15,731 nucleotides of DNA, from NCBI GenBank assembly GCA_904420255.1, contig CAJFUT010000037.1, positions 1 through 15,731 of the forward strand. Reading direction: 5' to 3'. The notes below the pieces were generated by a model, which was given only the letters and a program-made list of their open reading frames with translations, made no database searches and was not told where the DNA came from. The translations under genes and the position numbers were made by a program. This document shows, piece after piece, positions 1 to 6,690 of the stretch; position 1 is the stretch's first letter; each line of letters starts with the position of its first letter. The stretch is from an uncultured Angelakisella sp. (GTDB taxonomy: Bacteria > Bacillota > Clostridia > Oscillospirales > Ruminococcaceae).

Positions 1-25
1 CGGCGCCGCCGCTGTTTTCTTCCAT
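1..25 (-). CDS. Start of an unidentified gene, cut by the window edge
   Basis: An ATG on the minus strand at 25 opens a frame reading MEENSGGA before the window ends. A good ribosome binding site, GGAGGAG, sits 5 bases upstream and overlaps the end of the hydrolase gene before it. Only 12 bases separate the hydrolase stop codon from this ATG, so the two are probably one transcript. Eight residues are too few to name the product. In other spore formers a SleB-type hydrolase is often followed by ypeB, and CwlJ is linked to gerQ; either is possible, but the visible residues do not decide. Confidence 0.6.
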
Positions 26-37
26 GCTCGCTCCTCC

Positions 38-478
38 TTAAGTATCGTTGTAGGCCGGCGTGGGGTCGTAGAAGCAGTGGTCGCCGATCCGCACCACATA
101 CCGCCCCACCTCGCTGGGGAAATTGGGCCTGCAGGTGGGGCTGTAAGGGTTGAAAAACCACAGGGCCTGCCCCAGGTTGTTGAGGCGGTTGCCGGCGATG
201 GCCCATTCGGCGATCTGGTAATGGATATCCTCGGGCCGCATATTGTATATGTTCTGCTGGTTGGGCCTGCCCCCCACCGTTTCCTGGACGCAGGTGAACT
301 GCCCCGGCTGGAAAATGATGTTCCGGAGGTTCCCCTGGCCCACCCGGGCGTATTCCCCGGTGCTGGCCCGGACCCGGTTCATCACGACGCTGGCCACCGC
401 GGCCATGCCGGTATCCCCTTCCCCCCCGGCCTCACATTGGATCAGCCTTGCCAGCAATTCCACATCGGAAAAAGCCAT
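38..478 (-). CDS. CwlJ/SleB-type spore cortex hydrolase
   Basis: This 146-residue protein is the Hydrolase_2 (SleB/CwlJ) catalytic domain with almost nothing added. The family's conserved glutamate lies in CEAGGEGDTG (Glu16), followed by AAVASVVMNRV, where new wall-hydrolase copies carry a conserved VxxNR. Further family-like motifs are FQPGQFTCV near residues 56-64 and ALWFFNPYSP at 105-114. There is no signal peptide and no peptidoglycan-binding domain, so it resembles CwlJ (about 142 residues, coat-associated) more than SleB (secreted, with a binding domain). These enzymes cleave muramic-lactam-containing cortex peptidoglycan during germination. The ribosome binding site is weak, a G run about 10 bases upstream of the ATG at 478. 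The gene follows a terminator and precedes another gene by 12 bases. Family call is firm; the exact germination role is inferred. Confidence 0.85.
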   Translation of the reverse strand: MAFSDVELLARLIQCEAGGEGDTGMAAVASVVMNRVRASTGEYARVGQGNLRNIIFQPGQFTCVQETVGGRPNQQNIYNMRPEDIHYQIAEWAIAGNRLNNLGQALWFFNPYSPTCRPNFPSEVGRYVVRIGDHCFYDPTPAYNDT

Positions 479-547
479 CTGCTGTGTCCCCCCCGTTCCG
501 CCAGTCTTGAACCGGGGCGGCCGGAAAACCCCTTCGCCCCTCTGCCC

Positions 548-576
548 AGTCTATGCGGCGGCGGGAAAAAGGTGCG
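548..576 (-). promoter_or_regulatory. Possible sigma-E/sigma-K promoter of the cortex hydrolase
   Basis: On the minus strand CATAGACT (555-548) differs by one base from the sigma-E -10 consensus CATACACT and carries the CATA start shared with sigma-K. An AC dinucleotide in GCACC (575-571) lies 16 bases upstream of CATA, which matches the sparse sigma-K -35 pattern. The site is 70 bases upstream of the hydrolase ATG, just after a terminator, where a promoter is expected. No sigma-A-like pair is visible in this gap. The pattern is short and degenerate, so the call is tentative. Confidence 0.35.
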
Positions 577-592
577 GGCACGGCGTCACAGG

Positions 593-626
593 AAAAGCCG
601 GAGGGCCCCCAGGCCCCCCGGCTTTT
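593..626 (-). terminator. Intrinsic terminator after the acidic-tail membrane protein
   Basis: Two 15-base arms (593-607 and 612-626) pair completely as RNA from the minus strand, with one G-U pair, around a 4-base loop. The stem starts with AAAA and ends with UUUU, and it lies 22 bases beyond the stop codon of the 648-1580 gene. It separates that gene from the cortex hydrolase. The symmetric A/U ends could also act in the other direction, but no plus-strand gene needs it. Confidence 0.8.
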
Positions 627-647
627 TGGAAACGAATATTTGGAAGA

Positions 648-1580
648 TTATCCCTGGAGCTCCGGCGCGGATTCGGCCTGGGAAGCCTCCGATTCCCCGT
701 CCTGGCCCTCCTCTGTGCCGCCGTCCTCGCCGGCGGCCTCCCCTTCCGAGGAGGCGCCCTCGTCGGAGGAGCCGTCCTCCGCTTCAGACTGTCCGGCGGA
801 GGCGGCGTCCTGGGCGTTGCCGGCCACCTCCGGCACCACGTCGGACTGGGGAAGGCTGCTGATGGGCAGCTCGGTGGGCAGCATGGCGTCGCTGCCGGTG
901 AGCAGGGTGGCGCCGGGCAGGTCCTTGACGGCGTAGAGGTACCAGCCGGTGCGTGCCCGGTGGAGCTCATAGATCATATACTTCTGGGGCTCCGGGGACC
1001 CCACCTCCCCATCGGCGCCGATGTCCAGGATGGTGCTGGGGGGGACATACCCCATGGTCAGCTCGATGACGTCCCCGTCCTTATGGATTTCCTCCACCTT
1101 GGGGGTGGCAAAGCCGGTGATGGTGATGATGGGCACATGGTAGGACTTGATGTCCTCGTCATAGAGATAGCTGTTCTCCAGGTCGCCGAAGGACTGGTGC
1201 TCCAGCTTCACATCGGGACCGAAAAGCTGCTGGGCGGCCACGTCCACATCGCTGGCGGGAATCACCATCATGTTGTTGTCGTCGTATTCATACTGGTCCC
1301 TTTTGTCCCCCATGGCGGTGGCCCAGATGGAATACTGCAGCAGGCTGGCGTTGTCGATATTCACCGGGTTCTCAAAGGGGACCGGGTCGAAGATCACCAC
1401 CGGGAGCAGCATCCTTTCGTACTCCTGCTTGGCCTTGGAGTTGTCCAGCAGGCTTTTGGTGGCGTTGAGGCAGACACTGGCCACGGTGAAAAAGCCCACC
1501 AGGCAGAGAATGATGAATACCCCGCCGATGGGCGCCGCGTAGCGGTTGCGCCGGCTGGGACGGATGATGGTGTTGTTCAT
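648..1580 (-). CDS. Unknown single-pass membrane protein with acidic tail
   Basis: I do not recognise this 310-residue protein. A basic N-terminus (residues 1-14) is followed by one hydrophobic segment at about 17-37, so the remainder should lie outside the cytoplasm (positive-inside rule). Residues 40-235 look like a folded, mixed domain with many Tyr, Asp and Val residues, including an ITITGFATPKVEEI stretch and a YMIYELHRARTGWYLYAV stretch. Residues 251-310 are a low-complexity tail of Glu, Asp, Ser, Gly and Ala with almost no hydrophobic side chains. The start is well supported by AGGAGG 7 bases upstream of ATG. It lies 70 bases after proA behind a weak hairpin and is followed by a strong terminator, so it may be read with proBA in part. 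The gene is real by codon structure and signals; the function is unknown. Confidence 0.8.
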   Translation of the reverse strand: MNNTIIRPSRRNRYAAPIGGVFIILCLVGFFTVASVCLNATKSLLDNSKAKQEYERMLLPVVIFDPVPFENPVNIDNASLLQYSIWATAMGDKRDQYEYDDNNMMVIPASDVDVAAQQLFGPDVKLEHQSFGDLENSYLYDEDIKSYHVPIITITGFATPKVEEIHKDGDVIELTMGYVPPSTILDIGADGEVGSPEPQKYMIYELHRARTGWYLYAVKDLPGATLLTGSDAMLPTELPISSLPQSDVVPEVAGNAQDAASAGQSEAEDGSSDEGASSEGEAAGEDGGTEEGQDGESEASQAESAPELQG

Positions 1581-1596
1581 GGGTTTTCCTCCTGTA

Positions 1597-1623
1597 AAAG
1601 ACCCCGGGGCTCCGGCCCCTGGG
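1597..1623 (-). terminator. Weak terminator or attenuator after proA
   Basis: On the minus strand CCC-A-GGGGC pairs with GCCCC-G-GGG around a CGGA loop (1602-1623), with an internal A-G mismatch. TCTTTT (1601-1596) follows directly. The U run is short and interrupted, and the ribosome binding site of the next gene starts a few bases later. Partial termination between proA and the membrane protein gene is likely, not a full stop. Confidence 0.45.
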
Positions 1624-1650
1624 ATGTGAATGGCCGCCGGCGGGGAGCCC

Positions 1651-2898
1651 TCACCGGACCTGGCCGCTGCCCAGCACCACGTATTTGGTGGTGGTCAGCT
1701 CGGTAAGGCCCATGGGGCCCCGGGCGTGGAGCTTCTGGGTGGAAATGCCGATCTCCGCCCCCAGGCCGAACTGGCCCCCGTCGGTGAAGCGGGTGGAGGC
1801 GTTGACATACACCGCCGCCGCGTCCACCCGCCGGGTGAACTCCCGGCTGTGGGCGTAGTCGCCGGTGACGATGGCCTCGCTGTGGCCGGTGGAGTACCGG
1901 CGGATGTGGGCGATGGCCTCCTCCAGGTCCGCCACCACCCGCACCGCCAGGATGTAGTCGTTAAACTCGGTTTCGTAGTCCTCCTCGGTGGCGGGGACCA
2001 CCGAATCCCCCAGGATGCGCCGGGTTTCGGGGCAGCCCCGGAGCTGGACCTTCCAGCCGTCCAGGGCGGCCTTGGCCATGGGCAGGAATTCCTCCGCCAC
2101 ATCCCGGTGGACCAGGAGGGTTTCGGCGGCATTGCAGACCGAGGGGCGGCTGCACTTGGCGTTCTCGATGATCCGCACCGCCATCCCCAGGTCGCAGGGA
2201 CTGTCCACATAGACGTGGCAGTTGCCCACCCCGGTTTCGATCACCGGCACGGTGGAATTCTCCACCACCGCCCGGATGAGCCCGGCCCCGCCCCGGGGGA
2301 TCAGCACGTCGATGAGGCCCTGGGCCTTCATCATCTGGCCGGAGGACTCCCGGGTGGTGTCCTCCACCAGCTGGACCGCGGCGGCGGGCAGGCCGGCCCC
2401 CTCCAGGGCGGCCCCCATCAGCTTCCCCAGGGCGATGTTGGTGCGGATGGCCTCCTTCCCGCCCCGGAGGATGCAGGCGTTGCCGGACTTTAAGCAGAGG
2501 GCGGCGGCGTCCACGGTGACGTTGGGCCGGGCCTCGTAGATGATCCCCACCACCCCCAGGGGAACCCGCACCCGGGTCACCGAAAGGCCGTTGGGCCGCA
2601 GGCCCCCCCGGTCCACCGTCCCCACCGGGTCCGGCAGGGCGATGACCTCCTCCACCGCCGACGCGATGGACCCGATCCGCTCCGGGGTGAGGGCCAGGCG
2701 GTCCATCATGGAGCGGCGCATCCCGGCGGCCTCCGCCGCCGCCAGGTCCTCCCGGTTGGCCGCCAGGATGGCGTCCTTCCCCTCCCGGAGAGCCTGGGCG
2801 ATGGCGGCAAGGCCCCGGTTTTTCTCGGCGGTGCCGGCCGCCGCCAGCCGGGCGGCGGCTTCCTTGGCCAGAAGGCCCATTTCCTGTACCGTTTTCAC
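1651..2898 (-). CDS. proA: Glutamate-5-semialdehyde dehydrogenase (gamma-glutamyl phosphate reductase)
   Basis: ProA reduces gamma-glutamyl phosphate with NADPH to glutamate-5-semialdehyde, the second step of proline synthesis, in the cytoplasm. The aldehyde dehydrogenase-type core is complete at 415 residues, the usual length. Recognisable motifs are VPLGVVGIIYEARPNVT, LKSGNACILRGGKEA, and the catalytic cysteine motif RPSVCNAAETLLV, whose Cys is residue 255 from the chosen start. The C-terminal FTDGGQFGLGAEIGISTQKLHARGPMGL block is also typical. I chose the GTG at 2898 because AAGGGGTGA lies a few bases upstream; a TTG at 2919 would overlap proB and has no ribosome binding site. It starts 4 bases after the proB stop, so ProB, which makes the unstable acyl phosphate, and ProA are translated together. 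Confidence 0.96.
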   Translation of the reverse strand: MKTVQEMGLLAKEAAARLAAAGTAEKNRGLAAIAQALREGKDAILAANREDLAAAEAAGMRRSMMDRLALTPERIGSIASAVEEVIALPDPVGTVDRGGLRPNGLSVTRVRVPLGVVGIIYEARPNVTVDAAALCLKSGNACILRGGKEAIRTNIALGKLMGAALEGAGLPAAAVQLVEDTTRESSGQMMKAQGLIDVLIPRGGAGLIRAVVENSTVPVIETGVGNCHVYVDSPCDLGMAVRIIENAKCSRPSVCNAAETLLVHRDVAEEFLPMAKAALDGWKVQLRGCPETRRILGDSVVPATEEDYETEFNDYILAVRVVADLEEAIAHIRRYSTGHSEAIVTGDYAHSREFTRRVDAAAVYVNASTRFTDGGQFGLGAEIGISTQKLHARGPMGLTELTTTKYVVLGSGQVR

Positions 2899-2902
2899 AA
2901 GC

Positions 2903-3694
2903 TCACCCCTTCTTCGCAATGAAATGGGTGCCCACGGCCTTCCCCTCCATCAGGTCATAGAGGATGTTGGGGTCCCGGCCGCTGACAATGTACATATCCG
3001 CCCCGGCCTCCAGGGCGATGCGCCCCGCCGCCAGCTTGGTGACCATCCCCCCGGTGCCCCGGCTGGAGCCGGCCCCGGAAGCGGTTTCCATCAGCCTGTC
3101 GTCGATTTCGGCCACCTCGGTCACCAGCACGGCGGAAGGGTCCCTGGCAGGGTCGGCGCTGTAAAGGCCGTCGATGTCGGTGAGGATCACCAGGGCGTCG
3201 GCCCCGATGATCTTTGCCACAATGGCGGAGAGGGTGTCGTTATCCCCCACCCGGATCTCGTCGGTGGCCACCGTGTCGTTTTCGTTGACAATGGGGATGG
3301 CCCCCATCTCCAGGAGGGTCTCAAAGGTATTGTGGACGTTGCGGCGGCTTTCCGGGTCGTCCAGGCTGTAGCGGGTCAGGAGAATCTGGCCCACCGTGTG
3401 GTTGTATTCGGAAAAATAGCGGTCATAGAGGTACATCAGCTCGCACTGGCCCACCGCGGCGGCGGCCTGCTTGCCGGGGATATCCCGGGGCCGCTCCCGG
3501 AGGCCCAGCTTCCCCACCCCGACGCCGATGGCGCCGGAGGAAACCAGCACCAGCTCCCTGCCGGAATTCTGGATGTCCGCCAGGACCTTCACCAGCCCCT
3601 CCATAAGGCGGATATTGATGTGGCCGCTTTTGTGGGTGAGGGTGGAGGTGCCCACCTTCACCACGATGCGCTTTGCCGTGGCGATGCTGCTCAT
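2903..3694 (-). CDS. proB: Glutamate 5-kinase, short form without PUA domain
   Basis: ProB phosphorylates glutamate with ATP, the first and normally feedback-controlled step of proline synthesis. From the chosen start it is 263 residues and consists only of the amino acid kinase domain. Visible motifs are KVGTSTL (13-19), SSGAIGVG (52-59), IVNENDTV (135-142), VGDNDTLSA (149-157), LTDIDGLY (171-178) and GTGGMVTKL (213-221). The C-terminal PUA domain found in the E. coli enzyme (about 367 residues) is absent, as in many short-form kinases. The ATG at 3694 is preceded by AGAAGGA about 9 bases upstream. An upstream in-frame extension to 3757 would add a Gly/Pro-rich stretch unlike any ProB N-terminus. 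It opens a proB-proA operon with its own promoter. Confidence 0.95.
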   Translation of the reverse strand: MSSIATAKRIVVKVGTSTLTHKSGHINIRLMEGLVKVLADIQNSGRELVLVSSGAIGVGVGKLGLRERPRDIPGKQAAAAVGQCELMYLYDRYFSEYNHTVGQILLTRYSLDDPESRRNVHNTFETLLEMGAIPIVNENDTVATDEIRVGDNDTLSAIVAKIIGADALVILTDIDGLYSADPARDPSAVLVTEVAEIDDRLMETASGAGSSRGTGGMVTKLAAGRIALEAGADMYIVSGRDPNILYDLMEGKAVGTHFIAKKG

Positions 3695-3718
3695 ATCGAC
3701 CCGTCCTTCTGTCTTTTG

Positions 3719-3767
3719 TTCCGGCCCGCCTCCGCCCCCTCCGGGGCGCCCGGGCAAAAAGCCGGAA
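3719..3767 (-). promoter_or_regulatory. Structured leader of proBA
   Basis: In the transcript upstream of proB, TTCCGGC (3767-3761) pairs perfectly with GCCGGAA (3725-3719). The enclosed 35 bases contain a perfect inner hairpin, CGCCCC-GGAG-GGGGCG (3748-3733), and possible GCCC/GGGC pairing between the two. The structure ends about 10 bases before the AGAAGGA ribosome binding site. There is no run of U after it, so it is not a simple terminator. A regulatory role is inference; the pairing itself is plain in the sequence. Confidence 0.45.
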
Positions 3768-3782
3768 AAGCCGTTACTTTAT

Positions 3783-3811
3783 ATTTTAGCAAAAAGCCCC
3801 CCGGCCCTCAA
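3783..3811 (-). promoter_or_regulatory. Sigma-A promoter of proBA
   Basis: On the minus strand TTGAGG (3811-3806) and TAAAAT (3788-3783) are separated by exactly 17 bases. They match the -35 consensus at 4 of 6 and the -10 consensus at 5 of 6 positions. The site lies between the pnp terminator and proB, and predicts a leader of about 80 bases. Confidence 0.7.
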
Positions 3812-3870
3812 GGGATTTCCCACTTTGTTTTACAACTGTTCATGATTTCGGGAGGTTTTCCCATCCTTTG

Positions 3871-3910
3871 AAAAAAGCGGGGGCAGAGGGAATCGCTCCC
3901 TCCGCCCCCG
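3871..3910 (-). terminator. Strong intrinsic terminator after pnp
   Basis: Fourteen-base arms (3910-3897 and 3891-3878 on the minus strand) pair throughout with one G-U pair around a GCGAT loop. The stem is followed by CTTTTTT (3877-3871). It lies 22 bases past the pnp stop codon and isolates pnp from proBA. Confidence 0.9.
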
Positions 3911-3932
3911 GGCATATTGGCGGTTTCCCGCC

Positions 3933-6050
3933 TTATTTCTGGTTCTTCCTGGCCGCCATGGCCGCCAGGGCGTCCTTCCGGGACAGGTTGATGCGGCCCT
4001 GCTGGTCGATCTCGGTGACCATCACCAGGATCTCGTCCCCGGGGGCCACCACGTCCTCCACCTTCTCCACCCGGTGGTCGTCCAGCTTGGAGATGTGGAC
4101 CAGCCCCTCCTTGCCGGGGGCGATCTCCACAAAGGCGCCGAAGTTCATCAGCCGGGTCACCACGCCCTTATAGATGGCGCCGATCTCAGGATCGTTGACA
4201 ATGGTTTCGATGACGGTGACGGCGCGGCGGGCGTCGTCGATGTCCGCCGAGGAAACAAAGACATGGCCGTCGTCCTCGATGTCGATCTTGACGTTGCACT
4301 CGGCGCAGATCTTCTGGATCACCTTGCCGCCGGAGCCGATGACCTCCCGGATCTTGTCGGGATCGATCTTGAGGGTGAGCATCTTGGGGGCGTACTTGGA
4401 GAGCTCGGGACGCACCTCGGGGATGGCCTTGAGCATCACCTCGTCCAGGATGTAATCCCGGGCCTTGTGGGTCTTCCGGAAGGCGTCCCGGATGATCTCG
4501 GGGGTGAGGCCGTCGATCTTCAGGTCCATCTGGATGGCGGTGATGCCCTTGTGGGTGCCGCCCACCTTAAAGTCCATATCCCCGAAGAAGTCCTCCAGGC
4601 CCTGGATGTCCACCATGGTCTTCCAGGAGCCGTCCTCGGCGGTGATGAGGCCGCAGGAGATGCCGGCCACCGGGGCCTTGATGGGGACGCCGGCGTCCAT
4701 GAGGGCCAGGGTGGAGCCGCAGATGGAGGCCTGGGAGGTGGAGCCGTTGGAGGAGAGGACCTCGCTCACCAGCCGCATGGAGTAGGGGAACTCCTCCACC
4801 GAGGGGAGCACCGGCTCCAGGGCGCGCTCCGCCAGGGCGCCGTGGCCGATCTCCCGGCGGCCGGGGCCCCGGCTGGGCCGGGTTTCGCCCACCGAGTAGG
4901 AGGGCATATTGTACTGGTGCATATACCGCTTGGTGGTTTCGCCGTCGATGCCGTCCAGCAGCTGGGATTCCTTGATGGTGCCCAGGGTGGCGATGGTCAG
5001 GACCTGGGTCTGTCCCCGGGTGAACATCCCGGAGCCGTGGACCCTGGGGATCAGGCCAACCTCGGCGGCCAGGGGGCGGATCTCATCCATGCCCCGGCCA
5101 TCCACCCGCTTGCCCTCGGTGAGGAGCCAGCGGCGGACGATCTTCTTCTGGAGCTGGTAGAGGCACTCGTCGATCATGGCGGTCTGGTCGGGATGGGTTT
5201 CGTCAAACCGGGCGTGGACGTCCTCCACAATGGGGGCCAGATTCCGGTCCCGGACATTCTTGTCGTCGGTATCCAGGGCGGCCATCACCCGCTCCTCGGC
5301 GTACTCCCGGATGGCCTCAAAGAGGTCGTGGTCCACCTCCTGGGATTCAAAGGTGAACTTGGGCTTGCCGATCTCGGCCTGGACCCCCTTGATGAACTCC
5401 ACCATCTTCTGGACCTCGGTGTAGCCCTTCATGATGGCCTCCAGCATGGTGTCGTCGTCCACCTCTTTGGCGCCCGCCTCGATCATGCAGACCTTTTTGT
5501 CGGTGCCGGCCACCGTCAGGTTCAGGTCGCTCACCTTGCGCTGCTCGGCGGTGGGGGTGAGGATGATCTCCCCGTCCACCAGGCCCACGTTGATGCCGGC
5601 GATGGGGCCGTTCCAGGGGATATCGGAGATAGAGAGGGCGAAGGAGGCGCCGATCATCCCGGCGATCTCCGGCTGGCAGTCGGGATCCACCGAGAGGACG
5701 GTCATCACGACGGTGACGTCGTTGCGCATATCCTTGGGGAACAGGGGCCGGAGGGGCCGGTCCACCACCCGGGAGGAGAGGATGGCCTTATCCGAGGGGC
5801 GGCCCTCCCGCTTGAGGAAGGAGCCGGGGATCTTGCCCACCGAGTAGAGCTTTTCCTCAAAGTCCACCGAGAGGGGCAGGAAATCGATGCCGTCCCGGGG
5901 CTTCTTGGAAGCGGTGACGTTCACCAGCACGGTGGTCTCGCCGTAGCGCACCAGCACCGAGCCGTTGGAGAGGCAGCACATCTTGCCGGTCTCAAAGCTG
6001 ATCTTTTTGCCGGCAAATTCGGTTTCAAACACGCGGTAATTCTCAAACAT
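3933..6050 (-). CDS. pnp: Polynucleotide phosphorylase
   Basis: PNPase degrades RNA 3' to 5' using phosphate and can also add tails; it works as a trimer in mRNA turnover. At 705 residues it is full length. Two RNase PH-like domains are joined by a helical segment. The second carries SRGPGRREIGHGALAERAL, SNGSTSQASICGSTLALMDA and GDMDFKVGGTHKGITAIQMD, with the acidic residues of the active site. A KH domain spans about 555-615 (IGSGG at 571-575) and an S1 domain about 622-692 (GFGAFVEI-type motif NFGAFVEIAPGKEGLVHIS). GGAGG lies 7 bases upstream of the ATG at 6050. It follows rpsO, the same order as in many bacteria, but 194 bases apart with two large hairpins between. I see no convincing sigma-A promoter directly before pnp, so read-through from rpsO is likely. 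Confidence 0.98.
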   Translation of the reverse strand: MFENYRVFETEFAGKKISFETGKMCCLSNGSVLVRYGETTVLVNVTASKKPRDGIDFLPLSVDFEEKLYSVGKIPGSFLKREGRPSDKAILSSRVVDRPLRPLFPKDMRNDVTVVMTVLSVDPDCQPEIAGMIGASFALSISDIPWNGPIAGINVGLVDGEIILTPTAEQRKVSDLNLTVAGTDKKVCMIEAGAKEVDDDTMLEAIMKGYTEVQKMVEFIKGVQAEIGKPKFTFESQEVDHDLFEAIREYAEERVMAALDTDDKNVRDRNLAPIVEDVHARFDETHPDQTAMIDECLYQLQKKIVRRWLLTEGKRVDGRGMDEIRPLAAEVGLIPRVHGSGMFTRGQTQVLTIATLGTIKESQLLDGIDGETTKRYMHQYNMPSYSVGETRPSRGPGRREIGHGALAERALEPVLPSVEEFPYSMRLVSEVLSSNGSTSQASICGSTLALMDAGVPIKAPVAGISCGLITAEDGSWKTMVDIQGLEDFFGDMDFKVGGTHKGITAIQMDLKIDGLTPEIIRDAFRKTHKARDYILDEVMLKAIPEVRPELSKYAPKMLTLKIDPDKIREVIGSGGKVIQKICAECNVKIDIEDDGHVFVSSADIDDARRAVTVIETIVNDPEIGAIYKGVVTRLMNFGAFVEIAPGKEGLVHISKLDDHRVEKVEDVVAPGDEILVMVTEIDQQGRINLSRKDALAAMAARKNQK

Positions 6051-6097
6051 GGTCAGACCTCCAAAGCATTTATTTTCACCCCGGCGGTCCGCTTGGT

Positions 6098-6150
6098 TTT
6101 AGCAATGAATCCATGGGGCGAGGCTCTCGCCCCATCGATTGAATGCTAAA
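6098..6150. repeat. 53-bp near-perfect palindrome between rpsO and pnp
   Basis: Two 25-base arms (6098-6122 and 6126-6150) are inverted copies matching at 22 of 25 positions around a 3-base loop. The ends are TTTAGCA and TGCTAAA; the innermost 10 bases, ATGGGGCGAG and CTCGCCCCAT, match perfectly. It lies in the pnp leader, ending 47 bases before the pnp ATG. There is no U run on either side. Possible readings are a dispersed palindromic repeat (REP- or MITE-like) or a double-stranded RNA cleavage site controlling pnp. Neither is shown here. Confidence 0.8.
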
Positions 6151-6202
6151 CTTACGCTTCCCGCCGGAGCGGCGGCCAAAGAACGAGCGGGGATATACGG
6201 AT

Positions 6203-6236
6203 GGAAGGCAGACGGCCTGACGGCCGCCTGCCTTCC
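6203..6236 (-). terminator. Hairpin just after rpsO, without a U run
   Basis: Fifteen-base arms (6236-6222 and 6217-6203 on the minus strand, starting GGAAGGCAG) pair throughout with one G-U pair around a 4-base loop. The stem begins 8 bases after the rpsO stop codon. The bases that follow, ATCCGTATATCC, contain no U run, so full Rho-independent termination is doubtful. It may protect the rpsO 3' end, terminate partially, or be a processing site before pnp. Confidence 0.45.
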
Positions 6237-6244
6237 GAAGCGTC

Positions 6245-6511
6245 TTATTTGCGAAGGCCCAGTCTGGCGACAATGGCGCGGTACCGCTCAACATCCTTCT
6301 TCTGGAGGTAGTTGAGCAGATTCCGCCTGTGGCCAACCATCTTCAGCAGGCCCCGGCGGGAGTGATGGTCCTTCTTGTGAACCTTCAGATGCTCGGTGAG
6401 CTCGTTGATGCGGCGGGTCAGCACCGCGATCTGGACCTCGGGGGAGCCGGTGTCACCCTCATGGGTGGCGTACTCCTTCATAATGGCGGTTTTTTCTTCC
6501 TTGAGCAGCAT
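6245..6511 (-). CDS. rpsO: 30S ribosomal protein S15
   Basis: S15 binds the central domain of 16S rRNA early in small-subunit assembly. The 88-residue length is exactly typical. Family motifs include [19 protein letters not shown] (residues 17-35), [19 protein letters not shown] and [15 protein letters not shown], with the rRNA-contacting His-His-Ser-Arg-Arg loop. GAGGTGA lies 7 bases before the ATG at 6511. Unlike a plain read-through from truB-ribF, the gene has its own very strong promoter and a leader of about 140 bases, consistent with separate and probably autoregulated expression. Confidence 0.98.
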   Translation of the reverse strand: MLLKEEKTAIMKEYATHEGDTGSPEVQIAVLTRRINELTEHLKVHKKDHHSRRGLLKMVGHRRNLLNYLQKKDVERYRAIVARLGLRK

Positions 6512-6654
6512 TGTTTTTTCACCTCATCATAAAATTTCACCGGCTTCCCAGCGGGGGGCGTAAGGCGGCGCCTGCTGAACAGGCCCTGAATCCCCAGGCC
6601 GAGGAGCGGTTTCTTGCGCCGCAGGAGGCTGTAAACAGCTCCCGTGCAGACAGC
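6512..6654 (-). promoter_or_regulatory. Long structured leader of rpsO, possible S15 autoregulatory RNA
   Basis: From the predicted start near 6654 to the ATG the transcript has about 140 untranslated bases. Visible hairpins are GGAG-CTG/CAG-CTCC around TTTA (6642-6624, one bulged base) and GCCTG-TTCAG-CAGGC (6584-6570). GGCC pairs also flank the segment near 6600-6582. S15 is known to bind its own mRNA leader in several bacterial groups, with different structures in each. That this leader does so is inference from its length, position and pairing. Confidence 0.45.
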
Positions 6655-6660
6655 GAAAGT

Positions 6661-6689
6661 ATTATAGCACAAATATCCGGCGGTGTAAA
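6661..6689 (-). promoter_or_regulatory. Strong sigma-A promoter of rpsO
   Basis: TTTACA (6689-6684) and a perfect TATAAT (6666-6661) are spaced by 17 bases on the minus strand. A TG dinucleotide one base before the -10 box makes it an extended -10 element. This is the best promoter in the window and fits high expression of a ribosomal protein. Confidence 0.88.
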
Positions 6690-6690
6690 G

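Noticed and set aside
2899..2919. proA start at TTG 2919
   Set aside because: It would overlap proB and lacks a ribosome binding site. The GTG at 2898 has AAGGGGTGA upstream and gives the usual N-terminus.
3695..3757. Longer proB start at 3757
   Set aside because: The added 21 residues (Gly/Pro-rich) come from the structured leader and no ProB has such an extension. The ATG at 3694 has a proper ribosome binding site.
6051..6097. Sigma-A promoter directly before pnp
   Set aside because: TTGCTA and the A/T-rich AAAATAAAT are present, but no -10-like hexamer lies at 16-18 bases from it.
4074..6149. Plus-strand open frame of 691 codons opposite pnp
   Set aside because: It is the complement of PNPase codons and even runs through the palindrome. 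The composition is a shadow of GC-rich coding and no family motif appears.
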